From JAYWAM01 sp043782425 (GTDB taxonomy: Bacteria; Pseudomonadota; Gammaproteobacteria; Burkholderiales; Usitatibacteraceae), in contig JAYWAM010000114.1 of assembly GCA_043782425.1 (NCBI GenBank), positions 1-16,724 on the forward strand: 16,724 nucleotides of DNA, written 5' to 3'. Below the pieces are notes generated by a model, which saw only the letters and a list, made by a program, of their open reading frames with translations, was not told where the DNA came from and made no database searches. Positions 14,932 through 16,724 of this stretch are shown here, piece by piece (within the stretch, counting starts at the first letter, position 1; each line of letters starts with the position of its first letter). Position numbers and translations under genes: made by a program.

Positions 14932-16581
14932 TTACATGCGTTGCGGCGCGGATACGCCGACTACCGCCAAACCATTCTGTAGCACCTGGCGTGTAGCGGT
15001 GATCAACGCCAGGCGGGCGAGCTTGAGCTTTTCATCCTCGACCAGGAAATGCTCTGCATTGTAATAGGTGTGCAGCCGCGCGGCGAGATCACCCAGATAA
15101 AACGTCACGTTATGCGGCGCAAATTCGCGCGCGGCGTTGCGCAGCAGTTCGGGGAAATCGGCGAGTGCGCGCAGCAGTGCCGATTCGTGCGCGCTGTTAA
15201 GCGGCGTCAGGTCAACTGCCGCCAGTGTCGCGGGATCGCCGCCCCACTGCGCCAGCACGCTACAGATGCGCGCGTGCGCGTACTGCACGTAATAGACGGG
15301 ATTTTCCTCTGACTGCGAGCGCGCCAGATCAATGTCGAAAGTGAGTTGCGAATCGACCTTGCGCATCACCAGAAAATAGCGCACCGCGTCCTTGCCGACC
15401 TCATCGACCAGATCGCGCAAGGTGACATAGCTGCCGGCGCGCTTGGAAAGCTTGACCTCAACGCCGCCCTTCATCACCAGCACCATCTGATGCAGCACAT
15501 AGTCTGGATAACCCTGGGGGATGCCAACATCAAGCGCCTGCAAGCCAGCCCTGACGCGCGTCACGGTGCTGTGATGATCCGCGCCCTGTTCGTTGATTGC
15601 ATGATCGTAGCCGCGGCGAAATTTGGCCAGATGATAAGCGACATCGGGAACGAAGTAGGTATACGACCCATCGGATTTGCGCATGACGCGGTCCTTGTCG
15701 TCGCCAAAGTCGGTGGTTCTGAGCCACAACGCGCCATCCTGCTCGTAAGTGTGGCCCGCAGCGATCAGAGCCTTGACGGTTTCCCCGACCTTGCCGTCGG
15801 CGTAAAGCGAGGACTCAAGATAATAGGAATCAAACGCTACGCCGAACGCCTTGAGATCGAGATCTTGCTCGTTACGCAAGTATGCGACAGCGAACTTGCG
15901 CACCGCTTCGCCATCAGCGCCGCTGCCATCTTCAGGGTGCGCCGCGAGGTAATCGCGCGCGATGTCTTTGATATATTCACCGTTATAGCTGTCTGCCGGC
16001 ATGGCGAACGCCACGCCGCTGATTTCAGCGATGCGCGCTTGCGTCGAAAGCATCAAGGTGTTGATCTGGTTGCCGCTGTCGTTGTAATAAAACTCACGCA
16101 GCACTTCATAACCCTGCCATTCGAGCAGGCGTGCAATCGAATCCCCCACTGCCGCGCCGCGCGCATGGCCCACATGCAACGGCCCGGTCGGGTTGGCGGA
16201 AACAAATTCCACCATGACTTTCTTGCCCTCACCCTCGCTACCGCGTCCAAACGCCTCATGCTCGGCAAAGATGCGCTTAATAACATTAAAACCTGCTGCT
16301 TGCGACAAACGGATATTGATGAATCCGGGGCCGGCAATCTGCGGCGCGTCGGCAACCAGTTGATTGGACGGCAGCGCCTTGACGATGGCTTCAGCGATAT
16401 CGCGCGGCTTCCTGCCAAGACGTTTGGCCAATTGCAGCGCGCTATTAACCGCATAGTCGCCATGCTCGGGATTCTTGGGGCGCTCGACTACGATGTCTAC
16501 GTTGCCAAGGTCGGGGAACGCGGTGAGCGCGGCCTGGCGAAATAGACCGGCGAGCGCGGCTCTGGTGTCGATAGGGTTCAT
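14932..16581 (-). CDS. argS: arginyl-tRNA synthetase
   Basis: A 549-residue class I tRNA synthetase that charges tRNA-Arg. The N-terminal Add1 domain (1-115) is followed by EFVSANPTGPLHVGHARGA with the HIGH-equivalent HVGH at 136-139. The KMSKS-equivalent is KLSKR at 377-381, the relaxed form usual for ArgRS. The C-terminal DALR anticodon-binding domain ends near the typical GLxxxGVSAPQRM. The length is slightly below the 577 residues of E. coli. It heads the minus-strand operon. A near-consensus -10 sits only 12 bases before the ATG, and no Shine-Dalgarno is present. Confidence 0.97.
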   Translation of the reverse strand: MNPIDTRAALAGLFRQAALTAFPDLGNVDIVVERPKNPEHGDYAVNSALQLAKRLGRKPRDIAEAIVKALPSNQLVADAPQIAGPGFINIRLSQAAGFNVIKRIFAEHEAFGRGSEGEGKKVMVEFVSANPTGPLHVGHARGAAVGDSIARLLEWQGYEVLREFYYNDSGNQINTLMLSTQARIAEISGVAFAMPADSYNGEYIKDIARDYLAAHPEDGSGADGEAVRKFAVAYLRNEQDLDLKAFGVAFDSYYLESSLYADGKVGETVKALIAAGHTYEQDGALWLRTTDFGDDKDRVMRKSDGSYTYFVPDVAYHLAKFRRGYDHAINEQGADHHSTVTRVRAGLQALDVGIPQGYPDYVLHQMVLVMKGGVEVKLSKRAGSYVTLRDLVDEVGKDAVRYFLVMRKVDSQLTFDIDLARSQSEENPVYYVQYAHARICSVLAQWGGDPATLAAVDLTPLNSAHESALLRALADFPELLRNAAREFAPHNVTFYLGDLAARLHTYYNAEHFLVEDEKLKLARLALITATRQVLQNGLAVVGVSAPQRM

Positions 16582-16593
16582 GGTGAATGCGCG

Positions 16594-16623
16594 ATTATAC
16601 CGGCTGGCAGCAAGCTAGACGAA
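16594..16623 (-). promoter_or_regulatory. argS promoter, very close to the start codon
   Basis: On the minus strand TATAAT (16594-16599) is a perfect -10. TTCGTC (16618-16623) is a weak -35 at 18 bases. Transcription should start about six or seven bases after the -10, near 16587, leaving a leader of roughly six bases before ATG 16581. Confidence 0.6.
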
Positions 16624-16634
16624 TTACAGCCTTG

Positions 16635-16690
16635 TCCAAAGACAAATGAGCCTGGAGAGGCTGGCGTGTTTCCAAAGAGAAATGAGCCTG
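16635..16690. repeat. 20-bp direct repeats, 36 bp apart, possible insertion-sequence end
   Basis: The units 16635-16654 and 16671-16690 (TCCAAAGAcAAATGAGCCTG and the g variant) match at 19 of 20 bases, and both are preceded by TG within four bases. Two or more short direct repeats at a terminus are typical of IS21-family elements. The rest of each 36-base period differs, so this is not a simple tandem array. At the window edge a short palindrome (TCATCC-TTAAG-GGATGA, 16708-16724) contains an ATG at 16721 behind AAGGG, which might be the start of a gene outside the window. Confidence 0.5.
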
Positions 16691-16724
16691 AGCAGTTAGC
16701 AATCAGGTCATCCTTAAGGGATGA

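Noticed and set aside
15346..16545. 399-codon open frame on the plus strand opposite argS
   Set aside because: It lies wholly inside argS in antisense; the translation is rich in Arg, His and Ile without any domain pattern, while argS on the other strand has every family motif. High GC and codon bias explain it.
16635..16706. CRISPR array
   Set aside because: Only two copies, no evenly sized spacers beyond one 16-base gap, and no cas gene in the window.

Overview
The window looks like a chromosome segment of a betaproteobacterium with moderate GC (about 55% in the rho stretch I counted). The protein families and two gene orders point there: trxA-rho followed by rpmE, and argS-SPOR protein-dsbA-SDR. 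I cannot name the species. Most genes are housekeeping. The unusual DNA sits between rho and rpmE and at the far right edge.

Layout. Positions 1-113 hold the C-terminal tail of a membrane protein that enters from the left. Then come thioredoxin (trxA) and the transcription termination factor Rho. Six bases after the rho stop codon, and in the same frame, an N-terminally truncated Rhs (YD-repeat) ORF begins. It keeps the conserved Rhs core, the PxxxxDPxGL junction and a distinct cysteine-rich C-terminal tip. A small four-helix membrane protein overlaps its stop codon by ATGA, the position expected of a cognate immunity protein. Next follow three REP-type palindromes, each with a GTAG foot, and the remnant of a REP-associated tyrosine transposase (RAYT) between two of them. 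The ancestral order resumes at 4116 with a promoter, rpmE (type B L31) and a strong intrinsic terminator.

Positions 4617-6296 encode an ArnT/PMT-type (GT39) membrane glycosyltransferase. After a 258-bp spacer carrying a long imperfect inverted repeat, a six-gene operon (6555-12024) follows: class III CoA-transferase, HMG-CoA-lyase-type enzyme, periplasmic binding protein of the NitT/TauT type, an unknown four-helix membrane protein, ABC ATPase and ABC permease. Tight spacing and overlaps suggest that a small organic acid is imported, activated by CoA transfer and cleaved by the lyase. The substrate is not known.

A five-gene operon runs towards this one on the minus strand: argS, a SPOR-domain protein, dsbA, a short-chain dehydrogenase and a class I methyltransferase. 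The argS promoter lies so close to its ATG that the mRNA should be almost leaderless. Beyond it, the right edge holds two 20-bp direct repeats 36 bp apart, which could be the terminal repeats of an insertion sequence continuing outside the window.

The best candidate for something new is the orphan Rhs-tip/immunity pair placed behind rho. The second is the CoA-transferase/lyase/ABC transporter operon with its extra membrane protein.
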